The translations under genes were made by a program, and so were the position numbers. Positions 44,601 through 54,900 of a DNA stretch of 64,000 bases are shown piece after piece. Numbering within the stretch: the stretch's first letter is position 1; every line of letters starts with the position of its first letter. Origin of the DNA: CBDCWQ01 sp965223435 (GTDB lineage Bacteria; Myxococcota; Kuafuiibacteriia; Kuafuiibacteriales; Kuafuiibacteriaceae); contig CBDCWQ010000021.1 in NCBI GenBank assembly GCA_965223435.1, positions 992,001 through 1,056,000 of the forward strand. The letters are read 5' to 3'. The notes under the pieces are model-generated. The model did no database searches and was not told where the DNA came from. It was given only the letters and a program-made list of their open reading frames with translations.

Positions 44601-47600
44601 GAGTTGCGGGACGGGCGTTACAACTCTGCCAACGGGGCTCAGCGGGAATTTTTGCCGGACGAAGGGAACGAAGACACGGCCAAGTTGGCGGAGTACGAGC
44701 GGGTGTGGGTGTACACGCAGGGCATTGCGTTGGCTCAGGCTTCGCGTCGGGGCGAAGAGAACGCGGGTGCGTTGGCACGGTGGCTTTGCGACCATGCGGT
44801 TCGTGACCCAGCGGACGCCAGCGTAATTTTGGGGTGGCATTTTTCGCACAACACGGCGGGGGATCAGTGGAAAGACTTTCGGTTGGTGACGGGGGCGAAT
44901 GCGTGGGCGGTCCACGGTTTGGGCGTTTTTGTGACTACGATGGGGAGAGACGCGTCGTTTGCCCGGGCGTGTTATCAGGCCTCGCTTCGTGGGCTATTGC
45001 GCGCCCAGACGGATTCAGGGTTGTTTACCGCAGGCTATACGTCCTCTGAACTCGAGGCGGCCGACAGTGGGGAAGCGTATTACCGCGTCCTTGACCGCCT
45101 TGGGTACGACGAAGAGACACCCCGGGTGCGGGCGATGAACGTGGTGACGGAGCACAACGTAGACGCACTTCAGGTGCTCAACCATGCACTTCAGCACCAA
45201 GGCCTGGCGGGTGTGCCTGAAAGTGAACTGAGGCGCGCGAAAGAGGCCTTGAAGCAAGCTATTTTTAGCCATCTTTGGGATCCGGATGAAAAACGGATCA
45301 TCACGGGCGGGCGGTTCGATCGAACGGAGTTTTTTGTGCCCAGCGAGTTTTCGGCTGTGGACAACTGCAGTTGGCTTTCGTTGTCAGTGGACTACGCATC
45401 GCTTGCGGATGAGGAAGTGAACAAGATTGCGGCTTGCCTTCAGTACACCATTGATGCATTTGTCAAAGAGCTTCCTTTTGATGATGACCCGCAAGACCGT
45501 CTTTATCTCGGTACCCACTACTTTCCTTCAGACTTTCGCGACCCGTACATCGACCTGGGTGTCGAGGAGCAAACCAAACAGCCGAAGTCGTACCATCTCG
45601 AAGCGACGGCAGGGGTCATTTTGGGGCTGTGGCGTTTCGCCGACGAGACGAACCACGCGGCGGGTGCCGGCTTTCACCGGAAGGCGAACGATCTTTGGGC
45701 AAAGATGCAGCGCTTTGTGCGGGACCACGACTTTCCGTACTCCAGCCAGCGCATTCACAATCTGTCGACCCAGCTCCAATCGAGCACGGCGGCCATTTGG
45801 TTCATCGATGTATATGACCATCAGCAGGGTGCCCAGGACGATCTGGACCGGCCTTTGAAGAGCTATGCCCGGTTGGGTCCGGCTTCGGACTCGGGACCGG
45901 TTCAGGTTTCCCTCGAAGGCGGACAAAGCGTAGAATCTAGGCCTCAGCGGGCCATTACCGCAAAGATGGTTCGAGAGCACCTCATTGCTTCTGAAGAGGG
46001 GCTGGATAGGGCGGTTTCGGCGGAGGTTTCTCAAATAGCAGACCAGGGCATTTGGAACCCCGAGAATCTTGAAGTCTTCAAGTATCGCGCCAACTACCAC
46101 AATGACGGTCAGTACGATCCAGCCCATTTCGACGTGGATATCGACTTGCCAGAGGCGTGGTCCATCGTACCCGACGCGGGAGATTTTGTGGTTGCGGTCA
46201 TTGACTCGGGTGGGCGACGTACGGATCCCCTCCTCAACTATTGGACCAACCCTCGCGAGATCCCCGATGACCACATCGACAATGACAACAATGGGTATGT
46301 CGACGATACCTGGGGCTGGGACTTTGTGGATGACGACAACGATCCTAAGCATACATTTTCTCATGGGAGCACGGTTGCTCGGTGGCTGGCCCAGGTACCG
46401 AGCTCGGGTGCGGTGGGCGTGGCCCCTGGCGCACAGGTGATTGCGTTACGGGCACTTGAAGAACCAAAATTTATGTTGCACGCTCCGTTGAACGACGTGT
46501 TTGGCTTTTATCGCTCACCTACTCAACGAATTGTCGATGCGATGGACTATGCCATTGATTTGAAGCTGCGCCATGAACGTGGCGAGGGTGGAGCTGATGT
46601 ACGGGTGATCAACATGAGCCTGTCGGTACGATCTCCGGCGTGGGGCCTCATCCACCCGCTGGGTATCATCGACCACGAAGCACGAAAGGCGTCGCTTGCC
46701 GGCGCTATTGACCGGGCAAACGCAGCGGGCATCATGGTAGTGGCTGCGGGCGCCAACGAGCGGGACGTCATCGCGTATCCTTCCGAGCTTTTTGCGGACA
46801 ACCTCCTTGGCGTGGTGTCAAGCGGCACAAACGATGAGGTGAGACACTACTCCGATCGTGGGAGAAATCTTGAACTGGCGGCGCCGCTTTATTACTACGA
46901 CTACTACAGCACCATCTCGGAGGACCGGGACATACCGCTGGAGGGGCTGATGAGGGGGAACAGCCTCGCAACGCCGATGGTATCCGGTGCGGCGCTGTTG
47001 ATGTGGCGCTTGGCTCCTGAGGCACCGCCTGAGCAGATTCGACAGGCGCTGATGTATGGCGTTGATCGGCGTCCGTCGTTGGCCGGTGTGACGGTCTCCG
47101 GTGGACGTTTAAACGTCATGAGGGCGATGCAGCACCTGCGGTTGGCTCAGCTAAAGGTCGGAAGTCCCGGAGAACGGCGGTCTTCGGCCATCGAGGACAA
47201 GATTGAGGAAGCGGGTACCGAGATTCACTACCATGTCCACCTGCCAGAGGGCGTGCCGCTTCGGGTTGAGGTCGAGCCGCTTTGGCTCAATGCGGACACG
47301 GCACCTACGCTTTGGCCATCGCTTAAGATTGTCGAACCCAATGGAAAAAGGCAGCAAGTGGACGCCGAGGATTTGGGCGCGTCGCTGGAGCTTGGCCCGC
47401 TGGCGACCATCCGTTATTACGGTGATGACCACTACCGTTTCATCATCACCGGTTTGTCAGACACCACCGGTCCCTTTCGCCTTCGGCTGACGCTTGGTGA
47501 TGGGGAGACGGAGGCTTTATCGGCCAGCACCGGCCGGGGGTTGACGACAGAGGACCATGCGATAAGAGCGCTGGCTTGGCTGTCTTTAGGGCGCATCGAC

Positions 47601-50600
47601 GATGCCAAAAACTCAGTGGCTGAAATTTTGGCAGACCTCGGTGAGGTGGACCCTTTCGACCCTTTGATGGATTCCGAGAACGTTGAGGTTGAGCCGTCGG
47701 CCACGTCGAGGACGGTGGAGGAGACTGCTTTGGGGCTTTATGGACTGCTGCAGTATACATCGCACCAATTGGATGGGGCTGGTGCGGCGTGGTTGCCGCT
47801 TGTGGGGCGGCGACTTCCCAACGTGGCTACGCGGGCCTTGGCCGAAGCGCCCGATTCTGCGGCGCCCATTGCTTCGCTGGTCTACGTGTATTTTGCTCTC
47901 GATCTGGCGCTGTCCATATTAGAAGACGAGGTTGCGTTGAGAGACAGTCTCGAGCTTGACGTGCTGCCGTTGTTCTTTTTGGAAGATGGTCAGTCCCTCG
48001 ATACGCTTAGGACGTTGATGGAGCGGGTTGCGAGCCGATTGAACGGTGACCTTTGGAACGAAGTAAAGGGTCAACCTTTTGGACGTTTTTCATCTTCCGG
48101 CGGGATGGGTGAAGCCTCCCGGGGAGACATGGTGTTGTACGGCCTCTTTTCGCTTCATCGCGGGGAGCTGGCGAAGGCACAGCGAGCGCTTCGAGCCCTC
48201 GAAGATGGCGAGGGCATGGGCGACCAAGGGGCGTCTACAGTGAGTGGTGCCCAGCGCTTCTTTGAAAGCCAAGAGGCGCTGATTTTGTTTTTGCGTGCGG
48301 CGAGTCCCCTTGACCCGCGGCTTGAAGAGTTGGCGTTGGCTCGACTTTTGGCGTTGCCATCCACCTTGGATAGCACCCGTTTGGCATCCCGGATTTTGGC
48401 CCAACGACCGGAGGGGGTGTTTGGGATTCGGGTCGGGCCCAGTACATGGATGCGTGATGTCGACGACCGAAATCCGGCCCATGGCGTCGGTCTTCACTTC
48501 TTTGGACTTTCTTTACAGCTGTTGCCTCTGTTTCGGGACGGCCTTTACGCGCTTTTGGCCTCGGGGTTTGAGCCCCATGTGTTTGACTATTGGGTCCAAA
48601 GGTTGGACCACATTCGTTTCGCCTACCAGAGTGCGGATGACGAGCGTTGGCCGTACCAATGGGTTGAAGCTTTCGAGAGCCGCAATCGAGAAGTCACCCT
48701 GAACGAAACGTTGTGGGACTTGGCGCATCTTTGCGACCTGCCCATGATGAACATGAGATCGGATCACTACACGTTTTTGGAGTATCTGGGGATTTCGTGT
48801 GCGCTCGCGAGCGAAGCTTTTTCCGAGCGGCTTGAAGCGCGTTTGGGGGGCGCGCCTTCGTCCGATCTGGCAGTGCTGATGACCCGTGACGGGAGTGAGA
48901 CCTTGCGTTTTTCTCAGTTGGTTGGGTCGTTGCATACGCCGCTTCCGCGCACCATTGAGCTTCACGACGGCCCACCGGGGCTGACCTTTGGAACGCTCGA
49001 GGGGCACGCGGCGGACTTTGACAGCTATTTGTTTCCCATTATGCTCACTCACTTTCGTTGGACCTGTTTCGATAGTTGGTCCCGGCCGAATCCGAATCCC
49101 CCTTCGTATTGCGAACCACCGGCGGACGATGCGAGCGCGGAAGAGGTACAAGAGTTCCTCCGGACCCTTCGGTCTCAAGTCCTCAAGCGGGTGCTTTCGG
49201 AGGGTGAAGAAAAAGGGCATCCGGTGGCTTTTCAGTTGTGGGCTATCGATGGTCTGGAGGCGTTGAACCCAGGGTCTCCGATTTACTGGGCGCCGACGAG
49301 CATCGAGTATCGGGCGATGCTCGATTGGGGTGGCGAGGTTCAGTGGTGGTTCTTGGATGTCCCGGTGGAATCCGTGGAGCTGCCCAAAAGCTCGGACGAG
49401 GTGGGCAACGGGTTGTGGCTTCGCCGGCTGATCAATCAAGAGGCGAATGGTGATGTGCTGCGGGTGGCATCTTTAGTGGGACGTACACCGGGAACGGTTC
49501 ATCAATGGCTCTCGGGCGACACGCTGAACGAAGGGTGGTTCTTGGCCTTAGATCGTGGTCTCGGCCTGGGAGATCGAGCCCAGGGCTGGCGTGCGCGTTT
49601 TCGGTTATCGCCCGATGGCTCCACGGCGCTCGACGGGCTGGGGACTGGGGGGCAGGCGGCGGGTCTTCTGTTTGCCACCAGCGTGGACGCTTCGGAATCG
49701 TCTTGGGGAGCCGGGTCTGGTCGCGGCGCGTTGGCGGTTGCGAATGACGTGGGGCCGTTTGCGGAGAACTTGGCCCCAGGTGCTGCGAACGGCCCGGAGT
49801 TCGATTTTGCGTCCATGGCGCCGCCGTCGGTGCCCGACTTGGCGAAGGCCCTCGGAACGATGGTGGGTGGCTTGACAACGGGACAATTTCAGGACGCGCC
49901 GCCTGCGGTGGTGGCACAGTGGGGCGCGCATCTTTTGTTGGCACCGAGTCGTTTGGCGTCTCGTTTCGGAGTGCCGGCGACGCGTTGGTTGGATGAGGTG
50001 GCGAAGTTGCCCAAAGACTTGGTGTTGAGTGCGGGGGTGGGTCTGAATGCGGCGGCCTATTTGTCGAGCGGGCAGGTGGATGCCGGTCTCGAAACGATAT
50101 TGGTGTCCGACCGGGCGCCGACCTCAGCGCTTTGGGAGCGTGTGGGGGTGGTGTCTTCCGAAGCGGTGGTGGTGCAGCCTTCGGGATCACACTTCAAAAA
50201 CGAAGAGGTGCTTCGGGCGGAAGTGTTGATTCACCCCGAGGGCCCGGTCCTAGAAAACCCCCTTTTGAATCCCGGATTGCGGTTCGACGAGCACGGTGTG
50301 TACCTGATTCAGGTCGATTGGCTCGGTCTCGAAGCCCCTATGGGTCACTTTGGTCTACTGACGCCCAGCGCCGATTCCTTGTGGCCGGTCTTCAAGCTGA
50401 AGACTTCGCGTTCTCGCTCGGAGCTTCTCGAATCCTTTGTAAGCAGTCACAAGTTCCGGCAACACATCGCGCCCTTCGCCGACACGCTTGCGGCCCAAGA
50501 GCGCGTCGCTTTTTTGTACATCTTGGAGCTCATGATTCGCGGGGAGTTTGATCGGGCGAGCGCCGAGCGCTTCGCCAACCAGAGCAAGGCCTACTCCGGG

Positions 50601-51569
50601 TTCAGTACCGCTGCCCCTTTTACCTTAGAGGTCGAGGGTTATAGTGCCGAAACCCATGTTATTGAGATGAAAGGCTCCAGACAGCTCGATGATGACGAAC
50701 TCCTCGTATTATACTGCGCCAAAGACCCGAGGTTATTAGAGCGGCTCTCAGCCAACTGGTTGAAAGAAGTTATTCACGGAGAGCGGGGGGTGTCCATCAC
50801 TGTCTCCACGCTCTGGCCGGGGGATCCTCTGAGCATCACTGCTTCCATGCTTGGAATGGGGCCAGGAAACTATAAGGGCTTTTATTGTCGGTACGCGATT
50901 CGATCCCGGGAAGAGGCCAACAGGGCCGCATTTATCGAAGTGATGCGGGCATTCAAGCACCACTTGAAGTCCGCGAGTTTAGACCCCACGCGCCTCGGCA
51001 AGACTGATGTTCGTCAGATGCTCTCCGCTTGGCTCGAGACGCTGCCATTGAACATCTTCGTAAGCGCACAATCCGCGCTGGCTTTTGCAGAGCAAGAGGG
51101 CTGGTTTTCATACTTGTCGGGAAAACCGCTCGACCCACCCCCACCCGTTTCTTCCCCGATCATGGGCCCTTTCGAGTTCCCGATTCAGCAGAATCTTCTT
51201 CGGGCCCGGTATGACAGCGAGACGAAGCGCATACACATCTTGCTTGAGACAAAACCTCGCCCAGGAAGCTACATCACCCTTTGGATCCATCGGATGCTCA
51301 ATGGCCAATCCAAAGAGGTGTTGTTCCTCGGCCAAGACGACTACGAGCTCGAAGATGATGAGTTGGCGTTTGATGATCCAGATGAGGCCTCTACCTTGGA
51401 TCGTACTTTCCAAGAGATTATTGCCGAGCTCGCACCCGAAGAAACGCTATCAGTCGAAGTCGAAGTCTCAGCCGGTTTTGATGACGACAAGCTCTCTACC
51501 TACGGCCCCTACACCGTAACCAATGACGTGCCTCTAGAGGGCCTTCCCTTCCGCATCACAAGAGACTAA
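41652..51569 (+). CDS. Giant exported paralogue 2 with embedded subtilisin-like (S8) protease
   Basis: 3305 residues from the GTG at 41652 (GGAAGGA four bases upstream). Signal peptide (GLLGLFMALGLCAA|S), a GWN...YW module, an Fn3 domain (about 180-270; the other giants lack it), and an Asp-box propeller with SDDGGLTW and SDDGGRSW and the CxCxxCWCEESYV cluster near 473. The helical domain (about 977-1380) has TEHNVDALQVL, VDNCSWLSLSVDY and YHLEATAGV. A complete S8 protease domain follows (about 1500-1830): Asp in VIDSGG, the Asp-rich DNDNNGYVDD insert, His in FSHGSTVA, Ser in GNSLATPMVSG. The remaining 1470 residues are helical, then mixed, with no family recognised; near 2913-2933 is a short motif shared with giant 3. 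The protease triad looks intact. It is likely secreted; whether it cleaves itself, its siblings or prey proteins is open. Confidence 0.88.
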   Translation: MNHQKGRGLLGLFMALGLCAASDPQRPEQNMVPEVVWEAGWNLVTMDRACAGSDASLDGAADLHDLGSSGVVGSSGFHRALEKFDGLASVWGSRPLSLGGVVWEPLDASLPSESSPDVEDFSKAYWVFSESRQGLSFPCGVLTGPMLEGGARWDAEKQGYLTSTSTVNAPLALARLGPPQGFQAVADGRDAKFQWKASERFMDGSPIPEWASIRYRVYRDGAPVFEGQDRRFEDRLPSDGPHRYYVTAGLVEATGAWSESERSEDIDMVSVASSPLKARGAFEVPVAVTEVAGASLPQLAFVEFGGHLVAHLAFVVRDRVSGLGDQVQYVRSMSGGRRGSWGLPLSLKSGNAGEISDMSISSHRSQVVLAWIEKDSSLGGGGRASRVYVLKSDDGGLTWPRSPREVRSNDDWKRGLDLAHDVLGALHAVWGEAGKVYYVKDFRGEPSNVFDVRRRKFADEIVKYQAQYEEGASGCRCADCWCEESYVLGDEGDAYVHWVEEYMMHEPSLHVDKRGIHIMARRSAMWDNVPVSNPAWDAMHALKPIYSREVVYGERVTRPVVGWRKTWKHSAESNDEAELSNLGVSFQYLYSGSWHREGGIMLAQRPLVEGPWSDAEAAPGSDAGSNGVVVQASGSDGDPRAEWQEGEWVGGVLQAWRITTLDVEGDAEGDLLAHPHIGSGPEGRLYAAYERGPSKDPNVLDHNVLMLTHSDDGGRSWSAGMAVGHGYMPKLASTSNAIAVLSYAPYRGDGGPQKTLGGVIQVARTSDGRTFSHETVNVFWNRARSDNEVAVAGVVHGRTHGAGADGLEGVPFLVAHEDLLAAAWVGAPQGALGGQDVMVARASLLEPDDVETRVVVSSTGPLVSGRASSFRVQVENQYHVTVPESLGTLRFVEGDAQTFSVKSGLGKNDSGSSSFVGQGGSPLAASLANTYTFGGSTATLWRAFDGAEGQVALSVQSDRHIGAGLQPTPISSGSTDGNYARAVELRDGRYNSANGAQREFLPDEGNEDTAKLAEYERVWVYTQGIALAQASRRGEENAGALARWLCDHAVRDPADASVILGWHFSHNTAGDQWKDFRLVTGANAWAVHGLGVFVTTMGRDASFARACYQASLRGLLRAQTDSGLFTAGYTSSELEAADSGEAYYRVLDRLGYDEETPRVRAMNVVTEHNVDALQVLNHALQHQGLAGVPESELRRAKEALKQAIFSHLWDPDEKRIITGGRFDRTEFFVPSEFSAVDNCSWLSLSVDYASLADEEVNKIAACLQYTIDAFVKELPFDDDPQDRLYLGTHYFPSDFRDPYIDLGVEEQTKQPKSYHLEATAGVILGLWRFADETNHAAGAGFHRKANDLWAKMQRFVRDHDFPYSSQRIHNLSTQLQSSTAAIWFIDVYDHQQGAQDDLDRPLKSYARLGPASDSGPVQVSLEGGQSVESRPQRAITAKMVREHLIASEEGLDRAVSAEVSQIADQGIWNPENLEVFKYRANYHNDGQYDPAHFDVDIDLPEAWSIVPDAGDFVVAVIDSGGRRTDPLLNYWTNPREIPDDHIDNDNNGYVDDTWGWDFVDDDNDPKHTFSHGSTVARWLAQVPSSGAVGVAPGAQVIALRALEEPKFMLHAPLNDVFGFYRSPTQRIVDAMDYAIDLKLRHERGEGGADVRVINMSLSVRSPAWGLIHPLGIIDHEARKASLAGAIDRANAAGIMVVAAGANERDVIAYPSELFADNLLGVVSSGTNDEVRHYSDRGRNLELAAPLYYYDYYSTISEDRDIPLEGLMRGNSLATPMVSGAALLMWRLAPEAPPEQIRQALMYGVDRRPSLAGVTVSGGRLNVMRAMQHLRLAQLKVGSPGERRSSAIEDKIEEAGTEIHYHVHLPEGVPLRVEVEPLWLNADTAPTLWPSLKIVEPNGKRQQVDAEDLGASLELGPLATIRYYGDDHYRFIITGLSDTTGPFRLRLTLGDGETEALSASTGRGLTTEDHAIRALAWLSLGRIDDAKNSVAEILADLGEVDPFDPLMDSENVEVEPSATSRTVEETALGLYGLLQYTSHQLDGAGAAWLPLVGRRLPNVATRALAEAPDSAAPIASLVYVYFALDLALSILEDEVALRDSLELDVLPLFFLEDGQSLDTLRTLMERVASRLNGDLWNEVKGQPFGRFSSSGGMGEASRGDMVLYGLFSLHRGELAKAQRALRALEDGEGMGDQGASTVSGAQRFFESQEALILFLRAASPLDPRLEELALARLLALPSTLDSTRLASRILAQRPEGVFGIRVGPSTWMRDVDDRNPAHGVGLHFFGLSLQLLPLFRDGLYALLASGFEPHVFDYWVQRLDHIRFAYQSADDERWPYQWVEAFESRNREVTLNETLWDLAHLCDLPMMNMRSDHYTFLEYLGISCALASEAFSERLEARLGGAPSSDLAVLMTRDGSETLRFSQLVGSLHTPLPRTIELHDGPPGLTFGTLEGHAADFDSYLFPIMLTHFRWTCFDSWSRPNPNPPSYCEPPADDASAEEVQEFLRTLRSQVLKRVLSEGEEKGHPVAFQLWAIDGLEALNPGSPIYWAPTSIEYRAMLDWGGEVQWWFLDVPVESVELPKSSDEVGNGLWLRRLINQEANGDVLRVASLVGRTPGTVHQWLSGDTLNEGWFLALDRGLGLGDRAQGWRARFRLSPDGSTALDGLGTGGQAAGLLFATSVDASESSWGAGSGRGALAVANDVGPFAENLAPGAANGPEFDFASMAPPSVPDLAKALGTMVGGLTTGQFQDAPPAVVAQWGAHLLLAPSRLASRFGVPATRWLDEVAKLPKDLVLSAGVGLNAAAYLSSGQVDAGLETILVSDRAPTSALWERVGVVSSEAVVVQPSGSHFKNEEVLRAEVLIHPEGPVLENPLLNPGLRFDEHGVYLIQVDWLGLEAPMGHFGLLTPSADSLWPVFKLKTSRSRSELLESFVSSHKFRQHIAPFADTLAAQERVAFLYILELMIRGEFDRASAERFANQSKAYSGFSTAAPFTLEVEGYSAETHVIEMKGSRQLDDDELLVLYCAKDPRLLERLSANWLKEVIHGERGVSITVSTLWPGDPLSITASMLGMGPGNYKGFYCRYAIRSREEANRAAFIEVMRAFKHHLKSASLDPTRLGKTDVRQMLSAWLETLPLNIFVSAQSALAFAEQEGWFSYLSGKPLDPPPPVSSPIMGPFEFPIQQNLLRARYDSETKRIHILLETKPRPGSYITLWIHRMLNGQSKEVLFLGQDDYELEDDELAFDDPDEASTLDRTFQEIIAELAPEETLSVEVEVSAGFDDDKLSTYGPYTVTNDVPLEGLPFRITRD

Positions 51570-51951
51570 GAACGGTCGCCGGTCCCATGAGCTGGGCACC
51601 GTGATGTTCACGGCCCCAACCGAGACCGAAGCACAGACCCGACACCCACTCGTTCACCGGAGGCCTTCTCCATCCACGCCAAAACGGCGATTCGGTCCGG
51701 GGACAAAACTGCCAGAGAACGCCTTTGCCGGTACGCAGCAAGACCCCCGTTTGCTGCAGATGCGATCTCTATCGCACCGAGTGGAAGGGTCAGAGTACAA
51801 CTCAAGCAAGAGTGAGGCACAGGCGCAATACACATTGAGCTCGACCCGTGTAGAGCGTCAGTTTGGGCATTGGTCTCTAAAGCAAGAGATATCCTGGATA
51901 TCACAGTCGATGGTGCAAGAATTTGCTTCCACCGCGCGTGTGGGTGCCCTC
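51570..51951. other. Convergent intergenic region between giants 2 and 3
   Basis: 382 bases where both giants end. Apart from IS91 relic C nothing is coded. No T-tailed hairpin terminator is evident for either gene. Confidence 0.5.
51645..51860 (+). pseudogene. IS91-family transposase relic C
   Basis: In the convergent gap between giants 2 and 3, the plus strand reads EAFSIHAKTAIRSGDKTARE, then RLCRYAARPPFAADAISIAP, then GRVRVQLKQE, a TGA at 51813, and resumes as GTGAIHIELDP. This is the same IS91 transposase segment as relics A and B but a clearly different sequence, sharing only the family motif CRYxARPPFA at high identity. Catalytic motifs are absent. The reading was made directly from the bases because a stop breaks the frame. 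Confidence 0.7.
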
Positions 51952-54900
51952 TTAGAACTCAGTGTAATACATCCAAACGCGGGTCCAGCCGCTTTTGGGT
52001 GAGGGGCTCTCGAAGGTCACCTTAAAGAATGAGCCCCACAGGCTGACAGAGTTCCATGGCCCCAGGTTCCCGAGCCCGAGCTGCCAATTTCCGGGCGGTT
52101 GCAGGCGGAAGACTCGCCCTTCTATGAGTTTGTTCTCGATGCGCTTCTCGACCAGGAAGATGAGCTCGTCGTCTTGTAGCTCGAGCCAATGCGTACCGAG
52201 CTCGTCAAGCGCGCGAAAATCTTCGACCAGGAACCATTTCTGTTGGATTTGCCGTAGGTTGTCGTTATTCGCAAAAAGCTTGTACGCTGAAGACGGCCTC
52301 TTCTCCATCATCGTTTCCAAAAGTGGAGCCTCTGGAAGAGCGCGCCACTTGATTTCTCGAATCGAGGGTGGGAGTTTTTCTCGTATCGCCTGAACGTCTT
52401 CTTGGTAGGCGACAAAGGTGCTATCACTCAAAGAGGTTTCGAGTTCGATGTTGAGCCCACCATTGTAGTACCGTACATATCCTCCGCGAATCATGCGGGC
52501 GTAAGGCATGCTCACCCAGCTCGCGTCGACCTGTGTCAATAGCCATTGAACAAACGAACGCTCTTCTTCTTCCGTGTTGTTGCCTGCGGCGCCAAGAAAG
52601 ACCGTCTCTGTGTCAGCATAGGGGCGCCGGTCGCGTCCGCCGCGTGGGTTGAAAACGAAGTAGACGTCTTCGTTGTGTTCGCCTGCGCGCTCGCGTCGAA
52701 CCTGAATCAGCACGCCGTTAGGCGCGAGTCTAGTTTGCGCCTCTTGCAGCTCGGCATCCGTAAGAGGCACCGGCTGCCGGTAGAACCCAGTCGCATCAAA
52801 TCTTTCGAGAAGGGGCTTGCTGAGGATCTCTGGCGTTTTGGCAAAGGCCAGCTCTGCTTCCTCGACTCGCTGTTGGTAGGCGGCCAGGGGGTCGCTTGAC
52901 CAGTGGTCATCGGCGAGGGCTACCCAGCGGGCTTTTCGATTGTAGAACCGAACGGTTCCATCAGGCATGGGAACACGAACGTATTGGATATGCGTTAGCT
53001 TCTTGAAGACGTGATCCATTCGTTCGTTTTGCCTATTTTTGGCGGTAACCCCCGGGTAGCTGACCAAAACCGTGTCCGGGCCCCAGGCCGTGATTTTCCC
53101 CCACATTTTTTCATCCTCTCGGTGGAAGGCTGCATAGCCCCTTTGGGGGTGATACGCGAGAATGGCCACCTTTCCGCCGAAGACTCGAAGTTTGGCGTGG
53201 AAGAGAGCGCGGTCGGACATGGGGGTTGCCGCTAGTCTGACCGGCGAACTTTTGTAACTTGTTTTCACGAACTCATCGAAAACACTCGGGCCTCCGTCTT
53301 TGAGCCCAAAGGCCTCCATGATGTCAGTTCCATCAAATGCATCTGCCTCGTACATGGCGATGCGGGTCCAGCCCGCCAGTTCGGCGGGTGTGAGATGGAA
53401 GCGCGTGTATTTGAAGTTGGTGACCTCGGGCATGGAGAAGCTTCGACCGGTGAATTCGCCCTTCGGATCTTTCCGATCGACGATAAAGACCATCTTAGTT
53501 TTCAAGCGAAGCTCACCTGCACTTTCTAGGGCCTCAACGTTCTCGAGCATGACGAACTCGGGAAAAATTTTCCTGAAACCGGCGGGTGTGCTCATCGCCT
53601 CGGCCGTTTTTTCCGGGGACATCCTTTGGTATTGGTCGCCTACATACTTCCAGCGCAGATCAGCGGGCAGGCTTCCTGATTCGCTTTCGGCGGCGCCGCG
53701 GGGTTCTGCAATGTTGTTACTGTGCGATTCAAGCGTGGTCTCTTTTTTGGGGTTCAGGCCCATGCTGGATGCAGCGTCGGGCCGCTTCGGGTCGGGTGAA
53801 GGTTCAATGTTTGAATCGTCTGTTTCATCTACGCTCCCAGCGGCAGAGATTCCCGATCTCTTTTCATTGAGATTGGCGAATCCCGCTGTAGCTTTCCACC
53901 AGTCAGGGGCCGTTTCGATTCGCCTGAGACGTTGGGGAATGCCAGCTGCGAGTTCAGCGGCGGGTGCGTCGAAGAACCATCCGAGGAGGAAACCTCGCGA
54001 GGCGTTGAGGAGGCCGTTGCGGAAGGTGTCATTCGGGATGTGTTCCGCGATGTTCAGGAGGTTCTGCCACCAGGCGTGATGACGCAAGAAGGTATCGATG
54101 ACTTCGTCTCGAGATTTTTCGGTGTCTAGGATCCACACTTGGATTCGCTCGTTCTGCCCGATAACCTGAGGGGAGTCGGGAAAGAACGTACCGAGCATCG
54201 AGTCTTTGGGCGCGGTCAATTCGGGGGGAATCAGGTCTGGAATGTGGCTTGTATCGAAACCGTAGATGAGGTCCGTTCTAAAGATTTTGGAGATCCCGCC
54301 CGTCGTTTGGTAGGTTTGGTGAGCTCGGATTTCGGCCTCATCCTTGTAAAAAAGCGCGACACCGGATTGATATTCGTGGTGTTCGATTTCTTGGATGATC
54401 TTGTCAGCGGCGATGCTACCCGCGGGGCGCCACCCGGCGCCGGGCGCTTTGTTAAAGGCGACCATGGTAGTGAGACCAGAATCTAAATCGCCGGTCATGG
54501 CGGTGATGGGGAGAACAAAAGGAACGGCGGCGGCCGCAAAAGCGGGGTCTGCTTTAACGAGCTCCCTAAAGGCGCCAAAAAGGGAACGTCCGGGTTTGCG
54601 AATGACGCCTTTGAGGGCTTGGGTGTTGGCCTGGTGAAGACCGCCCTCTCCAATGACGATTTTGTCGTTGTCCACAACCTGGAGCAGGAAATCGACCACT
54701 CGGTTCTCCGCCAACGTAGGGAGCCCGGCGGACCGCGACGGACAACCAATGCCAAACCGGTCCCTGCATGAAGGATGCGCCGCAAGCCACGGATTGTTCT
54801 CGGTGACCGCGGGCCCCAGCCGCTCGAATTGTTCGTACACGTCGATGAACCAGATCAGGGCGGTACTCGAAGTCAGCAGGGTAGATAAATTGACAATGCG

